DNA of 64,000 nt from Malaciobacter pacificus. GTDB lineage: Bacteria; Campylobacterota; Campylobacteria; Campylobacterales; Arcobacteraceae. The notes beneath the pieces were generated by a model. It saw only the letters and a list, made by a program, of their open reading frames with translations, had not been told where the DNA came from and did not search any database. Position numbers and translations under genes: made by a program. Location: the NCBI RefSeq assembly GCF_004214795.1, contig NZ_CP035928.1, positions 124,001 to 188,000 of the forward strand. The letters run 5' to 3'. Positions 27,921 through 37,663 of this stretch are shown here, one piece after another. Position 1 is the stretch's first letter. Every line of letters starts with the position of its first letter.

Positions 27921-28176
27921 ATCCACATTTAAACTGCTTTAAATAAATATCTTCAATTTTTTCTTTTACTAATTTTTCTTTCCAATTGTGTCTTTTACAA
28001 AAATCTGAAATTTCTCTCTCTTTTTCTTCATCAGAACAGAAATAGTAAAGCTTTTTAACAAATGGTTTAGGTATATTTATTATTGCTTTTTCAAAATAGT
28101 TTTCTTTACACTCTTTAGAACAAAAAACTTTTGAAATAGGTATTTTTTTAGAGCAGTATTGACATTGATTTGACAT
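27919..28176 (-). CDS. Small zinc-ribbon protein
   Basis: An 85-residue basic protein starting with a Cys4 cluster, QCQYCSKKIPISKVFCSKEC (two CxxC-like pairs), probably binding one zinc, followed by helices and a C-terminal Cys. It resembles short uncharacterised treble-clef or zinc-ribbon proteins. It is encoded about 60 bp downstream of hisIE, on the same strand. No function is known. Confidence 0.75.
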   Translation of the reverse strand: MSNQCQYCSKKIPISKVFCSKECKENYFEKAIINIPKPFVKKLYYFCSDEEKEREISDFCKRHNWKEKLVKEKIEDIYLKQFKCG

Positions 28177-28214
28177 TATAACTCCTTTTTGAAATTATAT
28201 CTTTAAGATATTAA

Positions 28215-28231
28215 ATGCAACTTAGTTGCAT
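28215..28231 (-). terminator. Weak hairpin after hisIE
   Basis: A 7-bp stem ATGCAAC/GTTGCAT with a 3-base loop lies between the hisIE stop and the zinc-ribbon start. The following sequence is AT-rich but has no long T-run. Confidence 0.4.
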
Positions 28232-28234
28232 ATT

Positions 28235-28915
28235 TTATTTGCTTCTAGAATTTTTTTCTTCTATTCCTGACATTCCAAATCTTCTAGCTAATTCTTGTTT
28301 TACTCTATCTGGACTAATATTTTTTGAAGCAAGTGCGACTAAAACATGATATGTGATATCAGCTGCTTCATAAATAGCTTCATCTGTATCATTGTCTTTT
28401 ATTGCAAATGTAAACTCTCCAGCTTCTTCAACAATTTTTTTAAGCATAGAGTTTTCATTTCCATTTAGTAGTTTTGAAGTATATGATTTAGATGGGTCAT
28501 CATTTTTTCTTTCACAAATCGTGTGATATAAAGTATCAATTACACCGTAAGTTGCTGTTGTGTTTATTTGTACTTTAGATACCTCTTCATTGGTATTAAG
28601 GTTTGTAAAGAAACATGATTTTCTACCCGTATGGCAAGCAACACCTTCTTGATTTACTTTTAGTAGTAATGTGTCATTATCACAGTCAAGTAACATCTCT
28701 ACAATTTCTTGAGTATGGTTAGAACTTTCTCCTTTTTTCCATATTCTTTGTTTTGTTCTACTAAAATAGTGGGCATAGTTTGTTTCAATTGTAAGCTCTA
28801 AAGCTTCTTTATTCATATATGCAAGCATTAAAACTTCATTTGTAGTTGCATCTTGAGTAATAACTGGAATTAATCCATCAACTTTTTCCCAATCAATTTT
28901 ATTTAATTGTTCCAT
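28235..28915 (-). CDS. hisIE: Bifunctional HisI/HisE
   Basis: The protein does two steps of histidine synthesis: hydrolysis of phosphoribosyl-ATP (HisE) and ring opening of phosphoribosyl-AMP (HisI). The HisI part (about 1-115) has the metal-binding cysteines in LDCDNDTLLLKV and GVACHTGRKSCFF. The HisE part (about 125-226) has LKKIVEEAGEFTFAIKD and AADITYHVLVAL, the MazG-like metal site. The 226-residue length suits the fusion. It follows a small exported-protein gene by 8 bp. Confidence 0.95.
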   Translation of the reverse strand: MEQLNKIDWEKVDGLIPVITQDATTNEVLMLAYMNKEALELTIETNYAHYFSRTKQRIWKKGESSNHTQEIVEMLLDCDNDTLLLKVNQEGVACHTGRKSCFFTNLNTNEEVSKVQINTTATYGVIDTLYHTICERKNDDPSKSYTSKLLNGNENSMLKKIVEEAGEFTFAIKDNDTDEAIYEAADITYHVLVALASKNISPDRVKQELARRFGMSGIEEKNSRSK

Positions 28916-28923
28916 TATAATCC

Positions 28924-29187
28924 TTAAAATTTTGTTCCCATATCTAGTTTTAATTTATCTATAGATTTTTGTTCTTTATTAACATCTACATTAACATCTA
29001 TATCAATATCTTTTTTTCTTCTTTTCTCTTCTATCTCTTTATACTCTTCAACCTTTTGTTCGTATCTCATATTTTCATCATAAGATGTTTGCGGTTCAAG
29101 TTTAAGTTTTAATTCTTTATTATCTAAGTTAGAAGCATTTAAAATAAAAGTAGTTGCTAATGTAGAAATTAAAATTATTGTTTTCAT
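28924..29187 (-). CDS. Small exported charged protein
   Basis: An 87-residue protein with a clear signal peptide (MKTIILISTLATTFILNA), then a highly charged mature part of about 68 residues. It includes a short Asp-rich run (KKDIDIDVNVDVNKEQK) and probably forms helices. No family is recognised. It lies 8 bp upstream of hisIE on the same strand and after a terminator, so it is probably cotranscribed with hisIE from its own promoter. Confidence 0.65.
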   Translation of the reverse strand: MKTIILISTLATTFILNASNLDNKELKLKLEPQTSYDENMRYEQKVEEYKEIEEKRRKKDIDIDVNVDVNKEQKSIDKLKLDMGTKF

Positions 29188-29199
29188 AATATTATTTAA

Positions 29200-29222
29200 A
29201 AAGAGTAGAAAATCTACTCTTT
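29200..29222 (-). terminator. Terminator after the SPFH gene
   Basis: A perfect 10-bp stem AAAGAGTAGA/TCTACTCTTT around a 3-base loop, followed on the minus strand by a T-run. It lies only 4 bp after the SPFH stop. Confidence 0.85.
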
Positions 29223-29226
29223 CTAA

Positions 29227-30312
29227 TTATTGATTAATAGCCGATGTTTTAGACTTGTCTTTAGTATCAACCCAAATATTTGGAGTTGAACCACCAGGAG
29301 TTAAGAAGATTTTAGCATCTTTATTCTCTCTTAGTGCATCATTAAATTTACCTTGAATTTGAATTTGTTGCATTTCAAGTAATTTAGGCGTTAAAGATTG
29401 TGCAATCTCTTTGTTTGCAGCAGCTTGTGCTTTAGCTTCAATTGTTACTGCATCTGCTCTACCTTGAGCTTCAATTCTGTTTTTATCAGCCTCACCTTGT
29501 GCAAGTGCAGCTTTTTTCTCTGCTTCTTGTTTAGCTCTTTCAACTTCGTATCTAACTCTTTGAGCTTCTTGGTTTGCTATTTGAACTCTTTCGATTTGAT
29601 CTTTTATTTTTTCTGGTAATACAATTTCTCTTAATTGAACAGACTCAACAGATACTGGTCTACCTTCAAGTGCTTCAATTTGAGTTCTAATACCATTTTC
29701 AATCATAGTAGCAATTTCATTTCTTCTTGTTGGTAACTCTTCTGCATTAAATCCACCAACAACATTTCTTACAATATTTCTAACCACTGGGTTTACAATT
29801 TTATCTTCCCATGAAAGACCCCATGTAGCAATAGTTGCAGGAGCACCAGCTGCTGTTAATCTGTATTGAACAGTTAATTCAATTGAAACTGGTAAACCTC
29901 TTGCATCAAGAATATTAATTGCAGGATTTAATTTAATACTTTGATCAAATCCTCCACTTGTTTCAACTGATGCATAGTTAATTAATCTTACTTTAGTATC
30001 TACAACTATAACTTTTTGGAATACTGGTAAATAGAAATGAAAACCAGGAGTTAAAGGCGTTTCACTATATTTACCTGTAGTTGATTTAATACCAACTTGT
30101 CCAGATTCAATAATTGTAAATGGCTTAAAGATAAATAAAGCGGCAATTATAATTATAATTACATATAAGAAACCTGCTTTTTTACCAAAGTTTTTGAAAA
30201 ATTCAGGTGGCTCAAAAGGAGGTTGGTAGTTACCACCACCTCCATTATTATTTGAACCCCCACCGTTGTTACCTTGTTGTCTTTTTTTAAAATAGTCGTT
30301 ATCTATTGGCAT
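29227..30312 (-). CDS. HflK-like SPFH/prohibitin-family membrane protein
   Basis: The 361-residue protein has a Gly/Asn-rich N-terminal tail (residues 13-30), one membrane helix (47-63), then an SPFH/prohibitin domain (ESGQVGIKSTTGKYSE, PGFHFYLPVFQKV, DARGLPVSIELTVQYR). A long Ala/Glu/Lys-rich coil follows at about 235-320. HflK/HflC and prohibitins form rings around the FtsH protease. No hflC partner is adjacent, so it may act alone. It lies downstream of ilvE on the same strand. Confidence 0.88.
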   Translation of the reverse strand: MPIDNDYFKKRQQGNNGGGSNNNGGGGNYQPPFEPPEFFKNFGKKAGFLYVIIIIIAALFIFKPFTIIESGQVGIKSTTGKYSETPLTPGFHFYLPVFQKVIVVDTKVRLINYASVETSGGFDQSIKLNPAINILDARGLPVSIELTVQYRLTAAGAPATIATWGLSWEDKIVNPVVRNIVRNVVGGFNAEELPTRRNEIATMIENGIRTQIEALEGRPVSVESVQLREIVLPEKIKDQIERVQIANQEAQRVRYEVERAKQEAEKKAALAQGEADKNRIEAQGRADAVTIEAKAQAAANKEIAQSLTPKLLEMQQIQIQGKFNDALRENKDAKIFLTPGGSTPNIWVDTKDKSKTSAINQ

Positions 30313-30358
30313 ATTTTCCCTTATATAAAAGTTTAAAATTCGTTAATAATATAACAGA

Positions 30359-31279
30359 TTAGTTAACGTATGTTAAATGCTTAATATATTTTTCATTTTT
30401 ACCTTGAACTACATCAAAGTATGCTGATTGAATCTTTTCAGTAACAGGTCCTCTTGAACCACATCCGATAACTCTTGCATCTACATCTCTAATTGGTGTA
30501 ATTTCAGCAGCAGTTCCTGTAAAGAATGCTTCATCAGCGATATAAATCTCTTCTCTAGTAATTCTTCTTCTAACTACTTCAATACCCATATCTTTTGCTA
30601 AGTCAATAACAGTGGCTTGAGTGATTGATTCAAGTGAGTTATCATTTGGAGGAGTGATTAATATACCATCTCTAACAATGAAGAAACAAGCACCAGAAGC
30701 TTCAGCTATATAACCTTGATCATCTCTTAATAATGCTTCGTCATATCCAGCTTCAACTGCTTCAAATTTTGCCATTTGAGAGTTTAAGTAGTTTGCAACT
30801 GCTTTTGCTTTACCCATACCTGAAGTATTTGGAGTTCTTGTCATTGATGAGATTTTAACTCTTACACCCTTTTTAAGACCTTCATCTCCTAAATATGCAC
30901 CCCATTCCCAAGCTGCACAAGAAACTTTTACTGGAGCTTCTTTGTGATATAGTCCCATAACTCCATAACCTAAGTAAACTAAAGGTCTAATGTATGCACC
31001 ATTAAATAATTCATTTTTTTGTAATAATTCTACTTGTGCTTGATTTAATTCTTCTTCAGAAAATGGAACATTCATTAAAGTCATTTTTGCAGATCTAATT
31101 AATCTTTGAGTATGCTCATGTAGTTTAAAAATAGCACATCTTCCATCAACTGTTTTATATGCTTTTGTACCTTCAATTGCACCATTTCCATAGTGTAGTG
31201 TATGACTTAAAACATGTACATTAGCTTCATGCCAATTTACAAATTCTCCATCCATCCATATGTATTTTGCTTCAGTCAT
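30359..31279 (-). CDS. ilvE: Branched-chain amino acid aminotransferase
   Basis: IlvE transfers amino groups between glutamate and the keto acids of leucine, isoleucine and valine. The 306-residue fold type IV enzyme has YIWMDGEFVNWHEANVHVLS at the start, the PLP Lys in GKAKAVANYLNSQMAKFEA, and the phosphate site FFTGTAAEITPIRDVD. Length is normal. Confidence 0.95.
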   Translation of the reverse strand: MTEAKYIWMDGEFVNWHEANVHVLSHTLHYGNGAIEGTKAYKTVDGRCAIFKLHEHTQRLIRSAKMTLMNVPFSEEELNQAQVELLQKNELFNGAYIRPLVYLGYGVMGLYHKEAPVKVSCAAWEWGAYLGDEGLKKGVRVKISSMTRTPNTSGMGKAKAVANYLNSQMAKFEAVEAGYDEALLRDDQGYIAEASGACFFIVRDGILITPPNDNSLESITQATVIDLAKDMGIEVVRRRITREEIYIADEAFFTGTAAEITPIRDVDARVIGCGSRGPVTEKIQSAYFDVVQGKNEKYIKHLTYVN

Positions 31280-31419
31280 TTTATAAAATCCTGTTTTTAA
31301 AAATTTTTAGAGATTATTTTATCTAACAAATCTTTAAAATACACATTAAATACTTATATTGTTCAATTAACTTGTTAGTTTGTTTATGATATATTTACAA
31401 AATTTTTTAGGGAACTTTT

Positions 31420-32124
31420 ATGAGAAATAATATTTTTTTACTTACTATACTATCTATTTTTATTACTGGATGTACTGTCCAAACAAAAAATTTAAGTTCC
31501 GGTGATTTTAGTTTTATAAAAAAAGAAGAAAAAAAGTTTTATGAATTGAAAAGACCTGAAGTTTCACAAGATTTAAAAGAGTTTATTAAAAAAGTAGTTG
31601 TGGCTTTAAGTAATAAAGATTTACAAACTTTAAATACAAAATTTATAAATCCAAAAGTAGGCTTTTATAATCTAAGTAAAGTTGATGGAATTACAAGTTT
31701 TAGCCATCAAAAAGAGATTTATAATGTAATTGACAGTGAAGTTGAAGAGATTAGTGAATTAATGAATTATATCTCTAAAGATGCAATAAATTATGTAATA
31801 ATCGAACAAGATTTGAAATTTAATTGTAGTCCAAATGATGATGCTTATTATGGTTGGAATGGCGAAGGTTTATATTTAAGCCCAATAACTAGTGATTATT
31901 TATCAAAAATGATTACAACATTAGATGAAAAACAAAAAACAAAATATAGTGAAGAAGAGATAAAAATAGCACAATTTGTAGAGGGTGAAAGTTATAAAAT
32001 AATACTTACTCCTGATATAGTTTTTTATGTTAATAAAATTGATAAAAAATGGTATATAACACTTTTTGATAGAATTACAACTGATTGTAGTAGCCCAAAA
32101 GAAATAGAAAATAATACTAAGTAG
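31420..32124 (+). CDS. Unrecognised lipoprotein
   Basis: The 234-residue protein has a lipoprotein signal with the lipobox ITGC (Cys18). The mature protein is acidic and mixed alpha/beta, with no domain I recognise. Two further Cys (KFNCSPND and TTDCSSP) may form a disulfide. It lies 8 bp before a methyltransferase gene and has its own -10 candidate (TATGAT at 31385). Its membrane side is unknown. Confidence 0.7.
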   Translation: MRNNIFLLTILSIFITGCTVQTKNLSSGDFSFIKKEEKKFYELKRPEVSQDLKEFIKKVVVALSNKDLQTLNTKFINPKVGFYNLSKVDGITSFSHQKEIYNVIDSEVEEISELMNYISKDAINYVIIEQDLKFNCSPNDDAYYGWNGEGLYLSPITSDYLSKMITTLDEKQKTKYSEEEIKIAQFVEGESYKIILTPDIVFYVNKIDKKWYITLFDRITTDCSSPKEIENNTK

Positions 32125-32132
32125 GATAGCTT

Positions 32133-32732
32133 ATGAGTCAACAAGAATTTTGGAATGGAAAATTTTCAAGAGATGGTTACCTATATGGTACTAAACCAAA
32201 TGAGTTTTTAGCTTCAAAAAAAGATTTATTAAAAGCTAATTCAAAATTGCTTTGTTTAGGTGAAGGTGAAGGAAGAAATGCAATCTTTTTTGCTAAAAAT
32301 GGCTTTGAAGTTACAGCCATGGATGCATCTGATATTGGTATTTCAAAACTTCATTTTAGAACACTTGAAGAGGGTGTTAGAATTGAGACAATTTGTATTG
32401 ATTTGAATGATTGGATTGTGTCAGAAAAATTTGATGCAATAGTTACTTCATACTTACATATGTATAAAAATGAAAGAGAAACTTTATTTAAAAAAATTGA
32501 AGAATCATTAAATAAAGGTGGTTACTTTATTGGGGAATTTTTTTCAACAAAACAAATAAACTATAATAGTGGTGGTCCAAAAGATTTAGATTTACTTTAT
32601 ACTACAGAAGATTTTGAAAAACATTTTAGTAGTTGCTCTAAAACTATTAGTGAAGAAATTGTAACTTTAGATGAAGGGAAAGGTCATAAAGGCGAAGCTT
32701 GTGTTATAAGAGTTGTTATTAAGAAAAATTAG
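32133..32732 (+). CDS. SAM-dependent methyltransferase, TehB-like
   Basis: The 199-residue class I methyltransferase begins with the typical FWNGKFSRDGYLYGTKPNEF. The SAM loop is LLCLGEGEGRNAIFFAKNG, with the acidic residue in VTAMDASD. The overall layout resembles tellurite/thiopurine methyltransferase-type small enzymes that act on toxic oxyanions, but the substrate is unknown. It is downstream of a lipoprotein gene and 88 bp before metH. Confidence 0.88.
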   Translation: MSQQEFWNGKFSRDGYLYGTKPNEFLASKKDLLKANSKLLCLGEGEGRNAIFFAKNGFEVTAMDASDIGISKLHFRTLEEGVRIETICIDLNDWIVSEKFDAIVTSYLHMYKNERETLFKKIEESLNKGGYFIGEFFSTKQINYNSGGPKDLDLLYTTEDFEKHFSSCSKTISEEIVTLDEGKGHKGEACVIRVVIKKN

Positions 32733-32820
32733 TTTAACAGCTTTTTAACTACTATTTAAATATACTATTTACTTAATAATTAATATCAAAAAGAATTTAT
32801 AAATAAAATTAGAGAAAAGA

Positions 32821-35800
32821 ATGCAAAAAACAATTAATGATTTAATAGAAAAAAAAGTTTTAATAATCGATGGAGCTATGGGAACACAGCTTCAATTAGC
32901 AGATATAAAACAAGAGCAATGGGAATATGAAGGAGCTGATTTAGAAGGTTGTAATGAACTTCTAAACTTAACTGCACCACATATTTTAGAGACTATTCAC
33001 GATGCATATGCTAAAGCAGGGGCAGATTTAATTAGTACAAATACATTTGGTTCTATGCCATGGGTCTTAGATGAATATGAAATTCCTCAAACTTCTTATG
33101 AACTTTCAAAGTTAGGGGCCGAACTTGTAAAAAAGTCTTGTGACAAATATAGCACTCCTGACAAACCAAGATTTTGTTTAGGTTCAATTGGTCCTGGAAC
33201 AAAATTACCATCATTAGGTCATATTACTTATGATGAAATGTATGATGGTTATAAAATCATGGCTCAAGGACTTGCTGATGGTGGTTGTGATATTTTCTTA
33301 CTTGAAACATGTCAAGATCCATTACAAATTAAAGCAGCACTTCATGCACTAAATGATACGGCACCACACATTCCAATTATGGTATCAGTAACTATTGAGT
33401 TATCTGGAACAATGTTAATTGGAACTGATGCTATGGCAATTGCAGCTATTTTAAAACCATTTAATATTTTGTCACTTGGATTTAACTGTGGAACTGGGCC
33501 AAAACAAGTTCACAAGCATGTTAAAGCTTTAAGTGAAGTTTCTAAGTTTCCTATTTCAGTTCATGCAAATGCAGGACTTCCTCAAAATAGAGGAGGAAAA
33601 ACTTATTATCCAATGGGACCTGATGAGTTTACTACGTTATCAAAAGAGTTCTTAGAGTTTAATGGTGTTAGTTTTTTAGGTGGTTGTTGTGGTACAACAC
33701 CTGAACACATAGCTGTCCTTGCAAAAGATGTTGAAGGGATAGTTCCAAAAAAACCTAGTGGATTTTTAAAAGCTTCACTTTCTTCATTGTTTAATGTAGT
33801 ACCTTTAAAACAAGAACCAGCACCTCTTTTAATTGGGGAGAGAAGTAACGCTACAGGTTCAAAGGCATTTAGAGAGCTATTAAAAGCAAATGATTATGAA
33901 GGAACACTAACTGTTGGTCAACAGCAAGTAAGAGCAGGGGCTCATGTGATTGACGTTTCTGTTGGGTTTGCAGGAAGAGATGAAAGAGCTGATATGGATG
34001 AAGTTGTAAAACTTTATTCTCAAAAGATTTCACTTCCACTTATGCCTGATTCTACTCAAACACCAGCCCTTGAAGCAGCACTTAAACAAATTGGTGGAAG
34101 ATGTATTATCAACTCGGTTAACCTTGAAGATGGTGAAGAGAAATTTGATACAGTTTGTAAGTTAGCTAAGAAATTTGGGGCTGCGCTTGTTTGTTTAGTA
34201 ATTGATGAAGTTGGAATGGCAAAATCATGTGAGCGAAAACTAGAAGTTGCAGAGAGAATCTATGATTTATGTGTAAATAGACATGGATTTGACCCAGCAG
34301 ATTTAGTATTTGACATGCTTACATTTACTATAGGTTCAGGGGATGATGAGTATAGAACAGCTGGTATTGAAACACTTGAAGCTATTAGAGAGTTTCAAAT
34401 AAGACATCCTGAAGTTGGTACGACTCTTGGACTTTCAAATATTTCATTTGGACTATCAACTAATGCAAGAATTTATCTAAATTCAATCTATTTAGACCAT
34501 TGTGTAAAAGCTGGATTAACATCAGCTATTGTAAATGTTAAGCACATTTTACCACTAAATAAAATCAGTGAAGAAGATAAAAAAGCTTGTGATGATTTAA
34601 TCTTTAATAACCAAGAAGATGGTGACCCATTATTTAAGTTTATTGAACACTTCTCAAATGTAGAAGCACAAGAAGAACAAAGTGATGAAGAGTATAACGC
34701 ATTAGAGCCAATCGATAAAGTTAAAAAACTATTACTTGATGGTGATAAAGAAAGAATGCTTCCACTTGTTGAAGAGTTAAGACATACAGTTAATCCTGAA
34801 ATCATTGTAAATAAGTGGCTAATTGATGGTATGAAAGTTATTGGTGATCTATTTGGTTCTGGTCAAATGCAGTTACCATTTGTACTTCAAAGTGCAGAGA
34901 CTATGAAAGCTACTGTTGATGCATTAAATCCATATTTACCAAAAGAGGAAAAAGAGACTGATACGACATTAGTACTTGGAACTGTTAAAGGTGATGTTCA
35001 TGATGTTGGTAAAAACTTAGTGGATATTATTTTATCAAATAATGGATTTAAAGTAGAAAATATAGGTATTAAAGCTGATTTATCTTCATTTATTGAAAAA
35101 TTTGAAGAGAGTAAAGCAAGTGCCATTGGTATGAGTGGATTACTTGTAAAATCAACTGCTGTTATGAAAGAAAACCTTGAAGAGTTAGCAAAACAAGGAA
35201 TTAAAGTACCTATTTTACTTGGAGGGGCTGCTTTAACAAAAAGTTTTGTTGATGATTATTGTAGAACTATTTATGAAGGGCCAATTTTTTATTGTAGAGA
35301 TGCTTTTGATGGTGTAATTGCAATGCAAAGAATTGAAGAGGGTGATTCATATAATACTGCACTTCCAGCAGATTTAAAACCTATTATTGATAGTAGTGAA
35401 AGAGTTGAAAAAGAAGAAGTTGAAATTCCTCCTTATGAAGAGATTCCTATGCCAGAAGAGGCAAAATTTACTTTTCCTCCAATTTGGGATAGAGTAAGTT
35501 TAACAAGCGAAAAAATAGATAGTGAACTTGTATTTAAATGGATAAATCATAGAGTTTTATTTAGACAAAGATGGGGATATAAAAGAGGTAAGCAATCAAG
35601 TGAGGCTTTCTTAAAGTATGAGCAAGATGTAGTAGAACCTATGTATGAAGAGTTAAAAGCTGAATTGGTTGATAAAAATATTTTTGACCCAATTGCTATT
35701 TATGAGTATTACCCTTGTATGTCTTATGATAATAAGCTTTATATTTTTGATAAGAAGTATTTGTTTAACTCTGAAAAAGAAGCAAGAGAAAATAAACCAA

Positions 35801-36300
35801 GTTTAGATGAAGCTATAAAAGTACTTGAATTCCCAAGACAGAGAAGAAAACCATTTAGATGTATTGCTGATTATTTTGCAAGTGATAGATTAGATGTAGT
35901 TGGATTTACTCTTGCAAGTGCTGGGCTTAAAATCTCTGATTATGAAAGAGAGTTTTACAATGCAGGTGAGTTTAACAAATACTACCAAATTCATGGACTA
36001 GGAGTTGAATTAGCAGAAGCCTTAGCAGAGGTTTTACATAAGCAAATGAGACTTGATTTAGATATTGTTCCAAAAGAGGGGCATACTTTAAATGATGTTC
36101 AAATGAAACAATATGTAGGTTGTAGATATTCTCCAGGATATGCTGCTTGTCCAGACTTAGCTATGAATAGAGATATTTTTGATTTACTTGACCCAGAAAG
36201 ATTTGGAATTGAATTAAGTGAAACATTCCAAATGCATCCAGAACAAACTACATGTGCCATCGTAGTACCTCACCACGAAGCTAAATATTACAATGTTTAA
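32821..36300 (+). CDS. metH: Cobalamin-dependent methionine synthase
   Basis: MetH transfers a methyl group from methyltetrahydrofolate to homocysteine through cobalamin. The 1159-residue protein has the homocysteine domain with the zinc site (FNCGTG, then FLGGCCGTTPEHI), the pterin domain (LIGERSNATGSKAFRELL), the B12 domain with DVHDVGKN, and the activation domain. It has all domains of the 1227-residue E. coli enzyme. Homocysteine for it can come from LuxS, encoded 8 kb away. No cobalamin riboswitch is visible upstream. Confidence 0.98.
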   Translation: MQKTINDLIEKKVLIIDGAMGTQLQLADIKQEQWEYEGADLEGCNELLNLTAPHILETIHDAYAKAGADLISTNTFGSMPWVLDEYEIPQTSYELSKLGAELVKKSCDKYSTPDKPRFCLGSIGPGTKLPSLGHITYDEMYDGYKIMAQGLADGGCDIFLLETCQDPLQIKAALHALNDTAPHIPIMVSVTIELSGTMLIGTDAMAIAAILKPFNILSLGFNCGTGPKQVHKHVKALSEVSKFPISVHANAGLPQNRGGKTYYPMGPDEFTTLSKEFLEFNGVSFLGGCCGTTPEHIAVLAKDVEGIVPKKPSGFLKASLSSLFNVVPLKQEPAPLLIGERSNATGSKAFRELLKANDYEGTLTVGQQQVRAGAHVIDVSVGFAGRDERADMDEVVKLYSQKISLPLMPDSTQTPALEAALKQIGGRCIINSVNLEDGEEKFDTVCKLAKKFGAALVCLVIDEVGMAKSCERKLEVAERIYDLCVNRHGFDPADLVFDMLTFTIGSGDDEYRTAGIETLEAIREFQIRHPEVGTTLGLSNISFGLSTNARIYLNSIYLDHCVKAGLTSAIVNVKHILPLNKISEEDKKACDDLIFNNQEDGDPLFKFIEHFSNVEAQEEQSDEEYNALEPIDKVKKLLLDGDKERMLPLVEELRHTVNPEIIVNKWLIDGMKVIGDLFGSGQMQLPFVLQSAETMKATVDALNPYLPKEEKETDTTLVLGTVKGDVHDVGKNLVDIILSNNGFKVENIGIKADLSSFIEKFEESKASAIGMSGLLVKSTAVMKENLEELAKQGIKVPILLGGAALTKSFVDDYCRTIYEGPIFYCRDAFDGVIAMQRIEEGDSYNTALPADLKPIIDSSERVEKEEVEIPPYEEIPMPEEAKFTFPPIWDRVSLTSEKIDSELVFKWINHRVLFRQRWGYKRGKQSSEAFLKYEQDVVEPMYEELKAELVDKNIFDPIAIYEYYPCMSYDNKLYIFDKKYLFNSEKEARENKPSLDEAIKVLEFPRQRRKPFRCIADYFASDRLDVVGFTLASAGLKISDYEREFYNAGEFNKYYQIHGLGVELAEALAEVLHKQMRLDLDIVPKEGHTLNDVQMKQYVGCRYSPGYAACPDLAMNRDIFDLLDPERFGIELSETFQMHPEQTTCAIVVPHHEAKYYNV

Positions 36301-36302
36301 AA

Positions 36303-36338
36303 TTTATAATTTGTAGCAAATTTGCTACAAATTATAAA
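36303..36338. terminator. 36-bp perfect palindrome after metH
   Basis: A perfect palindrome of 36 bp (arms of 18, no loop, CAAATTTG at the centre) begins 3 bp after the metH stop. It would make a strong hairpin, but no real T-run follows on the plus strand. Termination is the likely role; a binding site is possible. Confidence 0.6.
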
Positions 36339-36459
36339 ATACTGATTTAATCCTACTTTTTTATTCAATAATTATATTTCTTACAAGTAAATCTAAAAAT
36401 AATATGATATATAGAAAAATAATGTAACATAACCTAAACTAAAATTAAGAAAAATGAAA

Positions 36460-36465
36460 TATAAT
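36460..36465 (+). promoter_or_regulatory. -10 box for the secreted-protein cluster
   Basis: TATAAT lies 30 bp before the ATG at 36496, with AAGGA as ribosome site. The rest of the 195-bp gap after metH is AT-rich sequence without other features. Confidence 0.5.
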
Positions 36466-36495
36466 TTCAATATACACTAAAAAACAAGGATTATT

Positions 36496-37656
36496 ATGAA
36501 AAATAATATTTTTAAGAAGTTGGCATTTTCTTCGATGCTATGTGGTTCATTACTTGTAGCTGGAAATGTAAAAATTGCAACAGATGGGACAGGAGATTTT
36601 TTAACAGCACCATTTTATGAAGCAAAAAATGATGTTTGTAGTGAATTAAAAGTATTTAATACTAATGAATCAAGCTCAATTTTAGCAAAAGTTTCAATTA
36701 GAGAACAAATTAGTTCACAAGAGGTTGACTTCCCAATTTTCTTATCACCAGGAGATGTATGGGCAGGTACAATTTGTGAAGAGGGAGAAGGAAGAGTTGT
36801 ATTAAGAAGTATTGATGATTCAAATCACCCTTCAATTGCTGAAGTATTAGCATCAGGAAAAGATTTAAATGCTCACAGTAGAAATGCAAAACACTTAGAA
36901 AATATTGATTTTTCAAGAGGTTATGTAGAGATTTATCCAATTGCACAATTTGACGAAGGAAGTACAAATAAAGTTCAAAAACCAGTTCTTCATAAAAGAT
37001 GGGAACAATTAACAAATGGAAATTCAAGTGATTCAAAACTTAGAAAAAGTGGAGTTGATGAAGATAGTTTAAGTGGTGTTATATCATTTGTTACAGAGCA
37101 AAGAGAGACAGCATCAATTGCAATGGTAGCTTTTGAAAACACACATTCAAAACAAAGAACAGGTACTAGTATAGCTTACTCTGAAGATACTAGTCCAGAG
37201 TTATTATTAGGTCAAAGTGAAAAAGTACAAATCCTAAAATTATTACAAAATAGTACAACATCATTTGTTTATGATAATTTTGGTCAAGACCAATATGTAT
37301 ATTTAACTTTCCCATTTGGTTACACAGCAGATCAACAAAGAGAAGTTAAAGTAATTGTTAGAGATATGAGTGAAAATAAAGATACTCCAAAAGAGTTAAT
37401 TTTTTCTCCAAGACCAGCTTCAAATAAATATGTGATTAATAATGAATTAGTTGTAATTCCTGTTAGTGAACTAATAGCAACAACACAAAACTCTTCAAAC
37501 TATGAAAAAGGAATGATTCAATTAAAAGGAATTAAAAATGTTTCAAATCATCAATTAGGTGCAGGTGAAACTGCTTCATTTATTCCATCTGTTGTTTCAA
37601 CAATGACTGGGTCTAGTACATTTATTAATACTGTTGTAAAAGCAGCGGTTAAATAA
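36496..37656 (+). CDS. Unrecognised secreted protein
   Basis: The 386-residue protein has a signal peptide ending near residue 23 (SMLCGSLLVAGN). The mature protein is rich in beta-strand-like segments; it has a Cys pair at residues ~52 and ~94 (KNDVCSEL and TICEEGEG) that could bridge. It resembles extracellular or surface proteins of unknown function. Its codon use looks like its neighbours'. It starts a unit with a tiny lipoprotein and a Sel1 protein, so the three may act together outside the cytoplasm. Confidence 0.75.
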   Translation: MKNNIFKKLAFSSMLCGSLLVAGNVKIATDGTGDFLTAPFYEAKNDVCSELKVFNTNESSSILAKVSIREQISSQEVDFPIFLSPGDVWAGTICEEGEGRVVLRSIDDSNHPSIAEVLASGKDLNAHSRNAKHLENIDFSRGYVEIYPIAQFDEGSTNKVQKPVLHKRWEQLTNGNSSDSKLRKSGVDEDSLSGVISFVTEQRETASIAMVAFENTHSKQRTGTSIAYSEDTSPELLLGQSEKVQILKLLQNSTTSFVYDNFGQDQYVYLTFPFGYTADQQREVKVIVRDMSENKDTPKELIFSPRPASNKYVINNELVVIPVSELIATTQNSSNYEKGMIQLKGIKNVSNHQLGAGETASFIPSVVSTMTGSSTFINTVVKAAVK

Positions 37657-37663
37657 TATAGGA

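Noticed and set aside
32733-32820. Cobalamin or SAM riboswitch before metH
   Set aside because: The gap is only 88 bp and has no B12-box-like or SAM aptamer elements.
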